64,000 bases of DNA from Heracleum sosnowskyi (lineage: Eukaryota > Streptophyta > Magnoliopsida > Apiales > Apiaceae). The notes below the pieces were generated by a model, which worked only from the letters and a program-made list of their open reading frames with translations, had not been told where the DNA came from and ran no database searches. The first letter of the stretch is position 1. The number at the start of each line of letters is the position of its first letter. Both the position numbers and the translations under genes were made by a program. This document shows, piece after piece, positions 23,684 through 35,701 of the stretch. Location of the stretch: the NCBI GenBank assembly GCA_030848705.1, contig CM061243.1, positions 117,452,674 to 117,516,673 on the forward strand, given 5' to 3'.

Positions 23684-25368
23684 TAGATTCCTTATTGGAT
23701 AAATTCAATATTCCAAAAAGTCAAAACAGCGGTCAAACTTAACAATAATTCAAAACATAAAAGCGGTGACACAGCTTCATAAATCCAACAATATTCAATG
23801 TCTAACAGATAATCAAATTGTTCGAATAGTCTTATGCAAAATCACATAGCACAAAATACATAACTCCACATCCTTATTCTTACTTAGCTTCCAAAAATCC
23901 GAACCTGAAATATATTAAAACAATGAGCTGCAAAGCCCAGTAAGTAACTATCGCCCAACGACTCAAAGTAATATTTAAAACAGAATTTCTTAACTTTAAA
24001 TCGATAATATAATCTTAACAATAAAATCACATTTGATTCCCACAGTTCTAAATTACGGTCACACTATGCCAGTGACACGGCTTCTATAGTTCGATGATTC
24101 GATAGGGCCAGTTTACGTCCCTCGATAAGACAAACTCAACGAGGTATCTATGTGTTCCGGAACGTGCGTAAACTATTTCGATGATTCGATATGTCACACT
24201 ATCTAGTGACCGGATTCTATGATTCGATACGCAACTAAAACTGGGGAATTCTATACAAATCTTTTCTAAATTCTATTTTCGATATCACAATTCTCGATAG
24301 TTAAGTCAATCAAATATTTCGAAAGCGAATAAAAACATATTTGATAATATTAGTGAGCAACGAAAAGTCACTTACCTCGATACCGATGTCGCACCCTGAA
24401 AATAAAATCACAACAAATCCTCAATATTAACTTATAATCTATTAATAGTCAAATAAAGCAAACAAGTAAACAACTCAATAGAACTCATGCGGAGTTTATA
24501 GATAATTACTCAAAGAAGATTCCAAACATCAAACATCAAAATATCTTGCAAAATAGACTATTGTTAACAAACTCAATCCTGACCAGTTCTGAAAATTGGC
24601 AATTTACTCTATGAAAATGACTTTATCTGAAACAGTACAAAACACGAAAAATGTAGACAATTCTGAGTCCTTTCCAGAATGATAAGGCTAGTTAAAAACG
24701 GACAAGTAACGAACTCAGAGCATGGCCATTTGCGGACTGCAGAACAGAATCAGCCCCTGATTTATTTAGTGTTATGCAATTTACGATATCCAAATCACAG
24801 AATATAGCAGCAGAGTGTAAACAAGAAACAGAGAACACGAAAATACCTTTCAATATGGATATTACTCATTAAATTATCATAAAAACTCAATTTATTACGA
24901 ATTTTCAAAGTTAGACATCTCAGCTTCAAAAACATACTGGCTGGTCAATAAATCCCAGAAAAACTCATATCTACAAACCTAATTTCGGAAAATACAAAGA
25001 ATCAAAGTTGTATATAATTCAAATACCTTTTCAGAGAGTATAATTTCATAAACTTACGACAAATAACTAATTAGATATGAGTTTTACAAGAATTCAGACT
25101 TTATATAGACTTTATATAGTATACATACAAAATCAGAGTAGTCATACGAACACAATAGACAAAACAAAGAACACGTGGATATATATCATATTATATACCA
25201 AAACATTATCACATATATAAATAATCAAGAAAATATGATTTACACATAATATCATATACAAGAATTTACAAAAATATACAAGGAGCAGAAGAATCGTTAT
25301 CCTTTTTTCTAAACTTGTCACAAATCTTCTTCTCTTATTCTTCTTCTTCTTCTTCTTCTTCTTCTTCT

Positions 25369-25444
<76 letters not shown>

Positions 25445-25736
25445 ATTTTTTTTCTCGCTGCTATGGTCTAGTATTTTCTAGGGTTTTGTCTTCTTTTTTT
25501 TTCGCTTTCAAATTACCTACATTTGTATATATATAATAGTCCATTTAATTAACTTGGGTTAACCAAAATCATTCAATTAAACTAAAGCCCAACTAAATTA
25601 AATTAGTACGGCCCGTTAATCCAATTTTATTCTAAAGTCAAATTATATAATTATCTTAAATTTTAATCCACTTCTAATTCTAATTTCTAGTAAATTAAAA
25701 TCTATTAAAATTATAAGAAAAATCAGGGATATTACA
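23684..25736 (-). repeat. LTR A, right piece
   Basis: It continues LTR A after the Helitron, from TAGATTCCTTATTGG to GGGATATTACA. It includes a TTC run followed by a long TC run at 25339-25440, which yields a spurious poly-Ser/Leu frame. Total LTR A length without the Helitron is about 2106 bp. Confidence 0.85.
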
Positions 25737-25916
25737 TACTACCCTTCTTAAAAAGAATTTGGTCCCCAAATTCATAACAATCCTATCACATGGCATGTCT
25801 ACCCACTAATCTTCCACAAGTCAAACTTAATCTATGGTCCACAGAAACGAATCCTAGAGAATGTATTAGTCTCATACCTAACACACTCCGAAGGACAGCC
25901 TGCTCTTGATACCAAC
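25737..25916 (-). other. Internal region 1 of the LTR array (PBS and PPT only)
   Basis: 180 bp between LTR A and LTR B. Read on the minus strand, it starts GTTGGTATCAAGAGC (primer-binding site) directly after the LTR end and finishes CTTTTTAAGAAGGGTAGTA (purine tract) directly before the next LTR. Nothing else is encoded. Confidence 0.8.
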
Positions 25917-27961
25917 TGTAACAGCCCGACTTTTCGGACTATTATTCTAAATACGAAACTTAAATAAAAATAGATTCCTTATTGGATAAATTCAATATTC
26001 CAAAAAAGTCAAAGCAGCGGTCAAACTTAACAATAATTCAAAACATAAAAGCGGAGACACAACTTCATAAATCCAACAATATTCAATGTCTAACAGATAA
26101 TCAAATTGTTTGAATAGTCTTATGCAAAATCACATAGCACAAAATACATAACTCCACATCCTTATTCTTACTTAGCTTCCAAAAATCTGAACCTGAAATA
26201 TATTAAAACAATGAGCTGCAAAGCCCAGCAAGTAACTATCGCCCAACGACTCAAAGTAATATTTAAAACAGAATTTCTTAACTTTAAATCGATAATATAA
26301 TCTTAACAATAAAATCACATTTGATTCCCACAGTTCTTAATTACGGTCACACTATGCCAGTGACACGGCTTCTATAGTTCGATGATTCGATAGGGCCAGT
26401 TTACGTCCCTCGATAAGACAAACTCAACGAGGTATCTATGTGTTCCGGAACGTGCGTAAACTATTTCGATGATTCGATATGTCACACTATCTAGTGACCA
26501 GATTCTATGATTCGATACGCAACTAAAACTGGGGAATTCTATACAAATCTTTTCTAAATTCTATTTTTGATATCACAATTCTCGATAGTTAAGTCAATCA
26601 AATATTTCGAAAGCGAATAAAAACATATTTGATAATATTAGTGAGCAACGAAAAGTCACTTACCTCGATACCGATGTCGCACCCTGAAAATAAAATCACA
26701 ACAAATCCTCAATATTAACTTATAATCTATTAATAGTCAAATAAAGCAAACAAGTACACAACTCAATAGAACTCATGCGGAATTTATATATAATTTACAC
26801 AAAGAAGATTCCAAACATCAAACATCAAAATATCTTGCAAAATAGACTATGGTTAACAAACTCAATCCTGACCAGTTCTGAAAATTGGCAATTTACTCTA
26901 TGAAAATGACTTTATCTGAAAAAGTACAAAACACAAAAAATGTAGACAATTCTGAGTCCTTTCCAGAATGATAAGGCTCGTTAAAAACGGACAAGTAACG
27001 AACTCAGAGCATGGCCATTTGCGGACTGCAGAACAGAATCATCCCCTGATTTATTTAGTGTTATGCTATTTACGATATCCAAATCACAGACTATAGCAGC
27101 AGAGTGTAAACAAGAAACAGAGAACACGAAAATACCTTTTAATATTGAAATTACTCATTAAATTAGCATAAAAACTCAATTTATTACGAATTTTCAAAGT
27201 TAGACATCTCAGCTTCAAAAACATACTGGCTGGTCAATAAACCCCAGAATAACTCATATCTACAAACCTAATTTCGGAAAACACAAAGAATCAAAGTTGT
27301 AGATACTTCAAATACCTTTTCAGAGAGTATAATTTCATAAACTTACGACAAATAACGAATTAGATATGAGTTTTACAAGAATTCAGACTTTATATAGTAT
27401 ACATACAAAATCGGAGTAGTCATACGAACACAATAGACAAAACAAAGAACTCATGGATATATATCATATTATATACCAAAACATTATCACATATACAAAT
27501 AATCAAGAAAATATGATTTACACATAATATCATATACACGAATTTACAAAAATATACAAGGAGTACAATAATCGTTACCCATTTTTCTAAACTTGTCACA
27601 AATCTTCTTCTCTTCTTCTTCTTCTTCTTCTTCTTCTTCTTCTTCTTCTTCTTCTTCTTCTTCTTCTTCTTCTTCTTCTTCTTCTTCTTCTTCTTCTCTC
27701 TCTCTCTGTTTTGTCTTCCTTTTTTTTCGCTTTCAAATTACCTACATTTGTATATATATAATAGTCCATTTAATTAACTTGGGTTAACCAAAATCATTCA
27801 ATTAAACTAAAGCCCAACTAAATTAAATTAGTACGGCCCGTTAATCCAATTTTATTCTAAAGTCAAATTATATAATTATCTTAAATTTTAATCCACTTCT
27901 AATTCTAATTTCCAGTAAATTAAAATCTATTAAAATTATAAGAAAAATCAGGGATATTACA
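25917..27961 (-). repeat. LTR B (middle LTR)
   Basis: 2045 bp, TGTAACAGCCCG to GGGATATTACA. It is closely similar to LTRs A and C with scattered substitutions. It carries a long TTC run at about 27605-27695 and lacks about 50 bp (AACATTTTTTTTCTCGCTGC and following) that A and C have after the pyrimidine tract. Confidence 0.85.
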
Positions 27962-28141
27962 TACTACCCTTCTTAAAAAGAATTTGGTCCCCAAATTCAC
28001 AACAATCCTATCACATGGCATGTCTACCCACTAATCTTCCACAAGTCAAACTTAATCTATGGTCCACAGAAACGAATCCTAGAGAATGTATTAGTCTCAT
28101 ACCTAACACACTCCGAAGGACAGCCTGCTCTTGATACCAAC
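27962..28141 (-). other. Internal region 2 of the LTR array
   Basis: 180 bp, almost identical to 25737-25916 (one substitution noticed, TTCATAAC against TTCACAAC), with the same primer-binding and purine-tract sequences. Confidence 0.8.
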
Positions 28142-29930
28142 TGTAACAGCCCGACTTTTCGGACTATTATTCTAAATACGAAACTTAAATAAAAATAGAT
28201 TCCTTATTGAATAAATTCAATATTCCAAAAAAGTCAAAGCAGCGGTCAAACTTAACAATAATTCAAAACATAAAAGCGGAGACACAGCTTCATAAATCCA
28301 ACAATATTCAATGTCTAACAGATAATCAAATTGTTCAAATAGTCTTATGCAAAATCACATAGCACAAAATACATAACTCCACATCCTTATTATTACTTAG
28401 CTTCCAAAAATCTGAACCTGAAATATATTAAAACAATGAGCTGCAAAGCCCAGCAAGTAACTATCGCCCAACGACTCAAAGTAATATTTAAAACAGAATT
28501 TCTTAACTTTAAATCGATAATATAATCTTAACAATAAAATCACATTTGATTCCCACAGTTCTAAATTACGGTCACACTATGCCAGTGACACGGCTTCTAT
28601 AGTTCGATGATTCGATGGGGACAGTTTACGTCCCTCGATAAGACAAACTCAACGAGGTATCTATGTGTTCCGGAACGTGCGTAAACTATTTCTATGATTC
28701 GATATGTCACACTATCCAGTGACCGGATTCTATGATTCGATACGCAACTAAAACTGGGGAATTCTATACAAATCTTTTCTAAATTCTATTTTCGATATCA
28801 CAATTCTCGATAGTTAAGTCAATCAAATATTTCGAAAGCGAATAAAAACATATTTGATAATATTAGTGAGCAACGAAAAGTCACTTACCTCGATACCGAT
28901 GTCGCACCCTGAAAATAAAATCACAACAAATCCTCAATATTAACTTATAATCTATTAATAGTCAAATAAAGCAAACAAGTAAACAACTCAATAGAACTCA
29001 TGCGGAGTTTATAGATAATTACTCAAAGAAGATTCCAAACATCAAACATCAAAATATCTTGCAAAATAGACTATTGTTAACAAACTCAATCCTGACCAGT
29101 TCTGAAAATTGGCAATTTACTCTATGAAAATGACTTTATCTGAAAAAGTACAAAACACGAAAAATGTAGAACATTCTGATTCCTTTCCAGAATGATAAGG
29201 CTCGTTAAAAACGGACAAGTAACGAACTCAGAGCATGGCCATTTGCGGACTGCAGAACAGAATCAGCCCCTGATTTATTTAGTGTTATGCTATTTACGAT
29301 ATCCAAATCACAGAATATAGCAGCAGAGTATAAACAAGAAATAGAGAACACGAAAATACCTTTCAATATTGATATTACTCATTAAATTAGCATAAAAACG
29401 CAATTTATTACGAATTTTCAAAGTTAGACATCTCAGCTTCAAAAACATACTGGCTGGTCAATAAATCCAAGAACAACTCATATCTACAAACCTAATTTCG
29501 GAAAACACAAAGAATCAAAGTTTTAGATAATTCAAATACCTTTTCAGGGAGTATAATGTCATAAACTTACGACAAATAACGAATTAGATATGAGTTTTAC
29601 AAGAATTCAGACTTATATAGTATACATACAAAATCGGAGTAGTCATACGAACACAATAGACAAAACAAAGAACACATGGATATATATCATATTATATACC
29701 AAAACATTATCACATACATAAATAATCAAGAAAATATGATTTACACATAATATCATATACACGAATTTACAAAAATATACAAGGAGCAGAAGAATCGTTA
29801 TCCTTTTTTTCTAAACTTGTCACAAATCTTCTTCTCTTCTTCTTCTTCTTCTTCTTCTTCTTCTTCTTCTTCTTCTTCTTCTTCTTCTTCTTCTTCTTCT
29901 TCTTCTTCTTCTTCTTCTTCTTCTTCTTCT

Positions 29931-29966
<36 letters not shown>

Positions 29967-30259
29967 ATTTTTTTTCTCGCTGCTATGCTCTAGTATTTTC
30001 TAGGGTTTTGTCTTCTTTTTTTTTTCGCTTTCAAATTACCTACATTTGTATATATATAATAGTCCATTTAATTAACTTGGGTTAACCAAAATCATTCAAT
30101 TAAACTAAAGCCCAACTAAATTAAATTAGTACGGCCCGTTAATCCAATTTTATTCTAAAGTCAAATTATATAATTATCTTAAATTTTAATCCACTTTTAA
30201 TTCTAATTTCTAGTAAATTAAAATCTATTAAAATTATAAGAAAAATCAGGGATATTACA
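28142..30259 (-). repeat. LTR C
   Basis: 2118 bp, TGTAACAGCCCG to GGGATATTACA, followed by the target duplication GTAAC. It carries the longest TTC run (about 29832-29935) followed by a TC run, which explains most of its extra length. Confidence 0.85.
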
Positions 30260-30264
30260 GTAAC

Positions 30265-30794
30265 TTACACTACCCTGTAAATCAAACAAATATGCTACTC
30301 TGCCGTGGTCCTCAAACTTTTAAAGGAACCCAAATGCCAAGTAAAATTTCCAATGGGAAGTTGATTCCTATGTGAGCCAAGCAAGCACCGAAAACTAAAG
30401 GCCCTTGGCAGTTGGAAAACAATAGATAGTGAGGCTTGACGAAATGCTAAGAGTAGATGCAATACATTTCTATCAAATGTGAACTCAAAATAAGAAACAA
30501 CACTTCTCTACCTTAAAGGAGAATTTAGTCTCCCAAGCAAATTTAAATATAGGCGGGCTGGGGAAAAGTTTCTTTACCCGGATGATTGTGTGCAACATCT
30601 AATACCATGCATATTTGACTCTCTTTAACATGCATTACATGTGCCCTAGCATTCTCTGTGTTTTTGTTAAATGGTTGTAGGCAGATTGGAGAGGGGAAGG
30701 GTGTAGAGATCAGAAAGTTAGCTGAATTACAAGAATCACAGCCATATCAGGTTTTACTAGCAAAGAATGCAACAAAGGCATTTGACAGTAAAGT
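30265..30794. repeat. Right part of the segmental duplication (partner 9873-10660)
   Basis: It continues the non-coding segment interrupted by the LTR array: ACTAAAGGCCCTTGGCAGTT, TGCAATACATTTCTATCAAA and GGCTGGGGAAAAGTTTC match 10138-10315. No gene is seen. Confidence 0.65.
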
Positions 30795-30931
30795 TATATA
30801 AATAAAAATATTTTAGCACTCTTAAGTTGTTTGAAAAATATTTATCCGGTATTTTAGAATTTTTAATTTTAATTCAATAAAATTAAATTATCTTATTTTC
30901 ACTTACAATTCATAGGTCAAATCTCTCACAT
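30795..30931. repeat. Dispersed repeat R1, copy 2 (5' truncated)
   Basis: Starts within R1 at TATATAAATAAAAATA and runs to GGTCAAATCTCTCACAT. It is near-identical to 12910-13045 and 56575-56714. 30932-31189 after it contains no feature I can support. Confidence 0.75.
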
Positions 30932-31189
30932 CTCAATTATATTTCAGTTGTTTTTGGTAGAAGAAACTCTGTCTTTACAGCTCTTTGTATTTCATTTTTC
31001 AAAGTTTTGCAATCGACTTATGCCTCGCAATCTTTATAAATGCAGTACAAGCACTCAGCAAATTTTGCGCCGTATATTAGACGGTATAAAAAAGATCAAT
31101 ATATACTTATATAAAGGAGAAGACGAAGGCATTGAGGTGGCGGCTCTCAAATCGTTTTGTTGTATTTTTCTAATTTTCTCACATTTTTG

Positions 31190-31720
31190 AATTTTTAATA
31201 TTAATAATTACAACTTCCTTTATTATTTTCGATTTTGTAGGAAGAAATTGAAAATTTACAACTTCCTTTATTATTTTCGATTTTGTAGGAAGAGATTTGT
31301 AGGATCTTTCGATTTTGTAAGAAGGGATTTGTAGGATCTTATTAAAAATTACAACTTTCTGCAGTATTATTATTTTCAATTTTGATAGAACTTTCTTTTA
31401 TTATTTTCATATTTGTAATAATGGAGGAATTGAAAAATTACAACTTTCTTATTATTTTCGAATTTGTAGGATCTTATGTTAATAATTACAACTTTATGCA
31501 TTACTATTTAGAAGTTTCTTTTATTATTTTTAATCTTGAAATCCTGATAGAATTTTCTTTTATTATTTTCAAATTTGTAAGAATGGAGGAATTGGAAAAT
31601 TACAACTTCCTTATTATTCTCGAATTTGTAGGATCTTATGTTAATAATTAAAACTTTCTACATTATTATTTAGAAATTTCTTTTATTATTTTCAATCTTG
31701 ATAGAACTTTCTACTTTTTA
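31190..31720. repeat. AT-rich minisatellite (TTATTATTTTCGATTTTGTAGG-type)
   Basis: Units with TTACAACTTCCTTTATTATT, CGATTTTGTAGGA and GGATCTTATGTTAATAATTA recur many times with unequal spacing. The last two large units (about 31420-31510 and 31595-31660) share long blocks. The 89-codon frame here is a translation of the repeat. Confidence 0.75.
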
Positions 31721-33139
31721 ACTTTTGAACATAATGGATTTTCATGTTATTCACCTTACAACCACCTATAAATTAAAGGTCATTCATAACAAAAAATCTA
31801 CACCGGAACTTTTTTACATAGCTCCAATTTTTACAATCATCTGTACAATCAATATAACTATGGACTACACCATGTTGGATACTTTGAACGACAGCAGCTA
31901 TACCTGGATGGTAGAGTACAAGTGTGTAGAATGTGGGAGTTTGTCAATTCAAAAACTCATGAACAGATAAGTCTAGACATGATTTTGATCGATAAAAGGT
32001 TAATAAATCAATATACTTGTGTTACGCCATAATTTCGGTTGCCTCAATTATCTCCTAATTTCCCAATATGAATCTAGTAATGATTAATTGTTTAACCACT
32101 TAGTAATATCCTCTCTCTGAAACGAGGAAACAATCAATCTAAATCAATCAATTACTAAAAAATATCTCCAAACGATTCTTTCAAATCAGGAAAGAATCAT
32201 AACGCTAATATAACTATAAAAAGATAAAATCAACTTATCTCAACATATCCCTTAACAATCATAGGGATTAAAAACATTATCCTATCACAGAACTGTGTTG
32301 GCTTGATCCCTATATATAAACAGGGTACGCAGGCATCTTGGAATAGGATTCGACACATGTAACAAGTCGAGACACCTTTCAAGTCCAGCCCCAAACATCC
32401 AAAAATCCTAAATCCCCCATCATCATAATTCGTTATTCCAGCAATTCCCCGAAATTTGTTATCACCAAATTCCTCCGTTAACAATTGGCGCTAGAAGGAG
32501 GGGATAATTTTTGATTGTGGAGGACAATCAATCTATACAATACGCATGGGGGGTTATTATGGATCTGGAGCGGCTTTAATGGAGGAGCAGAACGGTGGAG
32601 GCGTTCGTTCGTGGTTCTATTCAAAATAAAGATAAGTTTTCTTATGATTTTGTCCGTACAAATAAGCTATCTTATAAAATTCGTAGTAAATTTCTTACAT
32701 GTTAGATTTTGATGATTTTTTATGATCCGGAAAGCTTTTGTGATTTCCTACAACTTTCGTTCTTGGTGTTTTCTGAGATTATGTTTCGATCTATTCTCGA
32801 AATCACAAAACATAATCAGATCCCGTTTTTCAGTATTGAGAAGTTAATCAGCAGCGTTTTATTTTATTCCCGATTCATTATAAGTCCGTTTCTGACGAGC
32901 CATATATCATCGGAAAGCTCTTTTCGTTTCCTGCAACTTTCATGTTTTGTGTTTTCCAAGAAAATATTGTTTACAGGGCCAAAAAGGTAAAAAAACGGAT
33001 CTGGACAGAATCTGAATAATGGAGATGTTAAAGAATTGTGATGCAATATTCGTAGCACATGATTTGATTACTTCACTAGCTCGTGCATGGAAAACAATAA
33101 GTGTGGAGGGTCCTCATCTGATAAGGGTAATCGAAAGAT

Positions 33140-33510
33140 CTCTTTTCCAAGTAGAATAATATTTTTGAAGATCCTATTTCGAGTAGGATAATATTTTTGA
33201 AGACCCTATTTCGAGTAGGATAATATTTTTGAAGATCCTCTTCCAAGAAGGATAATATTTTTGAAGACCCTCTTTCGAAGAGGAAATTATATTTGAAGAC
33301 CCTCTATTGAAGATGTTAATATTTTTGAAGGCCCTTCTTTAAGGTGTTGCTTGCGAATTATTTTTGAAGGCCCTTCTTTAAGGTGTTGCTTGAAAATTAT
33401 TTTTGAAGTCCCTTCTTTAAGGTGTTGCTTGGGAATTATTTTTGAAGGCCCTTTTTTAAGGTGTTGCTTGGAAATTATTTTTTAAGGCCTTCTTTATGAA
33501 GGTGTTGCTT
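33140..33510 (+). repeat. 35-45 bp tandem repeats in the LTR element
   Basis: Units with GGATAATATTTTTGAAGACC, then units with GAAGGCCCTTCTTTAAGGTG and TTGCTTGG, repeat about five times each. They grade from one type to the other, which suggests local slippage. Confidence 0.8.
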
Positions 33511-33590
33511 GGAGTACCTTGGTAAACCCATACTTCCGGGGTGCTTATCCGTACTTCCGGAAAGCTCACCAAGAACAGAGTTCTACCTCT

Positions 33591-34090
33591 TAAGAAGGCG
33601 AGGTTACACTTCCCTTTTCTTAAACTCTGCTTTGCATAGAGTGTATAAGAAGGCGAGGTTACTCTTCCCTTTTCTTAAACTCTGCTTTGCATAGAGTGTA
33701 TAAGAAGGCGAGGTTACTCTTCCCTTTTCTTAAACTCTGCTTTGCATAGAGTGTATAAGAAGGCGAGGTTACACTTCCCTTTTCTTAAACTCTGCTTAGC
33801 ATAGAGTGTATAAGAAGGCGAGGTTACTCTTCCCTTTTCTTAAACTCTGCTTTGCATAGAGTGTATAAGAAGGCGAGGTTACTCTTCCCTTTTCTTAAAC
33901 TCTGCTTTGCATAGAGTATATAAGAAGGCGAGGTTACTCGTCCCTTTTCTTAAAACTCTGTTTTGCATAGAGTGTATAAGAAGGCGAGGTTACTCTTCCC
34001 TTTTCTTAAACTCTGTTTTGCATAGAGTGTATAAGAAGACGAGGTTACTCTTCCCTTTTCTTAAACTCTGCTTTGCATGAGTGTATAAGA
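33591..34090 (+). repeat. 55 bp tandem repeat, about nine copies
   Basis: The unit contains TAAGAAGGCGAGGTTACTCT and TAAACTCTGCTTTGCATAGA and recurs every 55 bases from 33591 (33646, 33701 and so on) to about 34090, with few variants. It lies in the non-coding interior of the LTR element. Confidence 0.9.
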
Positions 34091-35136
34091 AGGCGAGACA
34101 TATTACGGGCACATCATGTCGTATCTCTCGATTTTACAGGCATATTACTGGTAATTATCTTCTTCATATTATCTGCTAATCTTCTACTCCTAGTTGTTTC
34201 ATTGACTCGGGAAATTCGGAAGATCAAAGCACACTTAGTTCTCCAGTCCATCAAGATGCACTGAAGAACTGGGGGGGTAGTTGTTACGCCATAATTTCGG
34301 TTGCCTCAATTATCTCCTAATTTCCCAATATGAATCTAGTAATGATTAATTGCTTAACCACTTAGTAATATCCTCTCTCTGAAACGAGGAAACAATCAAT
34401 CTAAATCAATCAATTACTAAAAAATATCTCCAAACGATTCTTTCAAATCAGGAAATAATCACAACGCTAATATAACTCTAAAAAGATAAAATCAATTTAT
34501 CTCAACATATCCCTTAACAATCACAGGGATTAAAAACATTATCCTATCACAGAACTGCGTTGGCTTGATCCCTATATACAAACAGGGTACGCAGGAATCT
34601 TGGAATAGGATCCGACACATGTAACAAGTCGAGACACCTTTCAAGTCCAGCCCCAAACATCCACAAATCCTAAATCCCCCATCATCATAATTTGTTATTC
34701 CAGCAATTCCCCGAAATTTGTTATCACCAAATTCCTCCATTAACAACTTGTAACTTATTAGTTTGTCAAATTATATGATATTATAAACTTTTATATGATA
34801 TGTTGTATGACAGGAAAATTTGATCCATGCTACGATTTGAAGCTTTTGATCTCTCGGTTCAAAGATTTTTTAGAGGAAGACTTTGTGTATAGCATCAAAA
34901 ATCTAAAAGTTGTTGCAGCTACAGGTGTATATTGATCACTATCACATGGGTCTAAATTACTCTTCATACGCATAACGCCCCCTAATAAATTAGAAGAAGA
35001 CATCGTCAATATATCACTGCATGGATTTATGTCCAGATATGATTATTGCACGTATTAATAACACCGACATATTTTCAGGTATTTTGATGTAGTAATATAT
35101 TAGATTAATATATAAGTAATAGTAATAGTAATATAA

Positions 35137-35192
<56 letters not shown>

Positions 35193-35701
35193 GTTAAACT
35201 TCAAACTACATGTTCTAATATAATCTTTTTTATATTGATTTAGATGTTGTGGGTTGCTTGACCTACGTGGGTGGCATTGAGGTTGTTAAAGGCTGATGGA
35301 AAAAAAAGATCTCAAAATGGTGACAAATTAGTAAGTTTTGAATTAATATTAATTTTGATATCATTGTTAATTAACTTTTATTGTTTTTCTAATTTTATAT
35401 TACTACATTGCTTAATGATATGTATCTGATTTTTTTCTTGAACAAGTCCATCACCAGTACCATAACTTTGTGGGAAAAGTAGTAATTATCTTTACTAATG
35501 TTTTTATAATATACAGTTTTAGAATGTTTTATTACAATTACACATATATGAATTTATATATATGGCATATTGCAACAACACAAATATATTGCCTTAAGGC
35601 CTATATTTGTTGCATTTGATTTAGTTGCAACGAATGTGCAAAATTTCACCGTTGCATCCGCCCCTGTTGCAATAGAGCCATTTAGCAACGATTTCAGCTC
35701 C

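Larger units (their letters stand above)
15426..30259 (-). mobile_element. Three-LTR tandem array of a non-autonomous LTR retroelement
   Basis: The order is LTR (15426-15478 joined to 23684-25736), 180 bp internal (25737-25916), LTR (25917-27961), 180 bp internal (27962-28141), LTR (28142-30259). The same 5 bp, GTAAC, flanks the whole block at 15421-15425 and 30260-30264, so it is one insertion. Each LTR begins TGTAACAGCCCG and ends GGGATATTACA. On the minus strand each internal region starts GTTGGTATCAAGAGC, a primer-binding site resembling the tRNA-Met type with one extra A, and ends with the purine tract AAGAAGGG. There is no coding sequence. Long LTRs with a tiny internal region place it among the LARD/TRIM-like non-autonomous elements. 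An 8.2 kb Helitron interrupts the first LTR. Confidence 0.85.
32020..34745 (+). mobile_element. Non-coding LTR retroelement (complete, with target duplication)
   Basis: Two 464 bp LTRs (32020-32483 and 34282-34745) begin TGTTACGCCATAATTTCGG and end TTAACA. ACTTG flanks the element on both sides (32015-32019 and 34746-34750). The sequence after the left LTR, ATTGGCGCTAGAAGG, is in the primer-binding position. AACTGGGGGGGTAG before the right LTR is the purine tract. The 1.8 kb interior has no gag or pol and consists largely of tandem repeats. A TATA-like CTATATATAAA lies at about 32310 in the LTR. It must be mobilised by another element's enzymes. It sits inside the RPA-like pseudogene. Confidence 0.9.
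31860..35482 (+). pseudogene. RPA70-like (OB-fold) single-strand DNA-binding protein pseudogene, split by an LTR element
   Basis: 31860-32000 reads MDYTMLDTLNDSSYTWMV and, one frame over, RVQVCRMWEFVNSKTHEQ followed by DMILIDKR, as at the start of plant RPA1/DUF223-type proteins. After the LTR element (32020-34745) the order continues: 34814-34920 KFDPCYDLKLLISRFKDFLE and VYSIKNLKVVAAT; about 34945-35030 SHGSKLLFIRITPPNKLEED and LHGF; 35243-35333 DVVGCLTYVGGIEVV; 35460-35480 STITLWEK. These are OB-fold blocks of proteins that coat single-stranded DNA. Similar RPA-like genes are also carried by plant Helitrons, so either a host or a Helitron origin is possible. A frameshift near 31911 and stops after VAATGVY and near 35054 make it non-functional. 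Confidence 0.6.

Noticed and set aside
25315..25536. Poly-Ser/Leu ORFs at 25315 and 27593
   Set aside because: They are translations of TTC/TC microsatellites inside the LTRs.
31382..31651. 89-codon ORF with internal repeats
   Set aside because: It follows an AT-rich minisatellite and has no independent support.
32230..32484. 84-codon minus-strand ORFs at 32230 and 34492
   Set aside because: They are the two LTRs of one non-coding element, antisense to the expected transcript.
33591..34090. CRISPR-like regular repeat array (also 61176-61300)
   Set aside because: Units are contiguous without unique spacers and the DNA is from a plant; these are ordinary tandem repeats.
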